This document shows positions 6,076 to 6,529 of a stretch of 6,529 nucleotides of DNA, one piece after another. Where the stretch lies: positions 1 to 6,529 of the forward strand of contig CAYZRZ010000119.1 in assembly GCA_964480995.1 (NCBI GenBank), in the 5' to 3' direction. Below the pieces are notes generated by a model. That model had not been told where the DNA came from. It did no database searches and saw only the letters and a program-made list of their open reading frames with translations. Position 1 is the first letter of the stretch. The number at the start of each line of letters is the position of its first letter. Source of the DNA: UBA1038 sp964480995 (GTDB taxonomy: Bacteria; Bacillota; Clostridia; Christensenellales; Aristaeellaceae). The position numbers were made by a program, and so were the translations under genes.

Positions 6076-6529
6076 TTACGCTTCCTTTTTCAGATGTGTT
6101 TTATGGATGGTGACGGTGCCCGCGCCCAGGTTGGTGATCGTATATTTGCCCAGGTTAGCCGGGATGACCGCCATGTCCATGCTGTTCATGATGTAGAACT
6201 TGGAGGGATCGTCCGCCGACTCCACCCGGACCTTTTCGCCGTCCACCAGGGCCAGCACATGGAAGAGGCCGTCGGTATCATCGGTAATGGAGCGATCAAA
6301 GATCAGGTTTCGCAGGGAGAAGTACAGCAGGTCATGCTCGCCTACGATGATCTCTCTGAAGCCTTCGCCCTCACGGACCAGGCCGCCGTGATTGACGAGG
6401 TTCTTTTCCACCCATTCCTTGGTGTACTCTTTTTTGATGACCTCGCTGCCCATGTCCAGATGAATGGGGCGGGGGAGACCGGTCTGGGGGTCCGTGCGCT
6501 GGTAATCGTACAGCTTATAGGTATAGGAG
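6076..6529 (-). CDS. Class I mannose-6-phosphate isomerase-like protein, C-terminal part (partial)
   Basis: The gene enters from the right edge. 150 residues are visible, beginning SYTYKLYDYQRTDP and ending THLKKEA. The methionine encoded at 6451-6453 is internal, because the frame is open to the edge and the upstream residues fit the family. SYTYKLYDYQR followed by PRPIHLD matches the S-x-T-Y-R-(V/L)-Y-D-Y-x-R block and the following LH(L/I)D of class I phosphomannose isomerases, which interconvert mannose 6-phosphate and fructose 6-phosphate. The last 75 residues (FHVLALVDGEKV, then MAVIPANLGKYTI) are the C-terminal cupin beta barrel, ending in the usual VIPA block. The zinc-binding residues and the catalytic Arg region lie mostly outside the window, so activity cannot be judged. 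It is the first visible gene of the operon, and its promoter is outside. It could be a ManA-like protein of unknown sugar rather than true ManA. Confidence 0.75.
   Translation of the reverse strand, partial: SYTYKLYDYQRTDPQTGLPRPIHLDMGSEVIKKEYTKEWVEKNLVNHGGLVREGEGFREIIVGEHDLLYFSLRNLIFDRSITDDTDGLFHVLALVDGEKVRVESADDPSKFYIMNSMDMAVIPANLGKYTITNLGAGTVTIHKTHLKKEA

Overview
The window looks like a piece of a Bacillota (Clostridia-like) chromosome or metagenomic contig. The support is indirect: strong AGGAG-type ribosome binding sites, a transposase closest from memory to Firmicutes IS630 elements, and a tightly packed sugar operon of a kind common in gut or anaerobic clostridia. No rRNA, tRNA, CRISPR array or phage gene is visible.

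Layout, left to right. (1) Positions 1-752 hold no convincing gene, only short open stretches and one 30-nt imperfect palindrome (420-449) that would act as a terminator on the minus strand. (2) Positions 753-2846 (+) encode a 697-residue secreted protein built from two full-length tandem copies of one module: an N-terminal beta-rich part followed by a transglutaminase-like cysteine-protease-fold domain. The second copy keeps Cys600, His626 and Glu644. The first has Trp261 in place of the cysteine and is probably catalytically dead. (3) Positions 2934 to about 3690 (+) are the wreck of an IS630-family insertion sequence. Its transposase is split by a one-base surplus in an A8 run, and it is cut off after the first catalytic Asp of the DDE domain. 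(4) A hairpin at 3736-3772 with T-runs on both sides separates the two convergent halves. (5) From the right edge down to 3788 (-) lies a three-gene operon, visibly more GC-rich than the left half: the C-terminal part of a class I mannose-6-phosphate isomerase-like protein, an L-fucose/L-arabinose isomerase-family protein, and a ROK-family sugar kinase. The genes are separated by 4 and 10 nt.

How the genes work together. The right-hand operon reads as carbohydrate catabolism: an aldose-ketose isomerase, a sugar kinase and a phosphosugar isomerase-like cupin protein, translated one after another from one mRNA. The actual sugar cannot be read from the sequence. The left-hand secreted protein is functionally separate and points the other way, with the dead IS and the terminator between the two.

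The most unusual item is the duplicated transglutaminase-like protein with one active-looking and one inactivated half. I see no clear sign of a larger undescribed multi-gene system.
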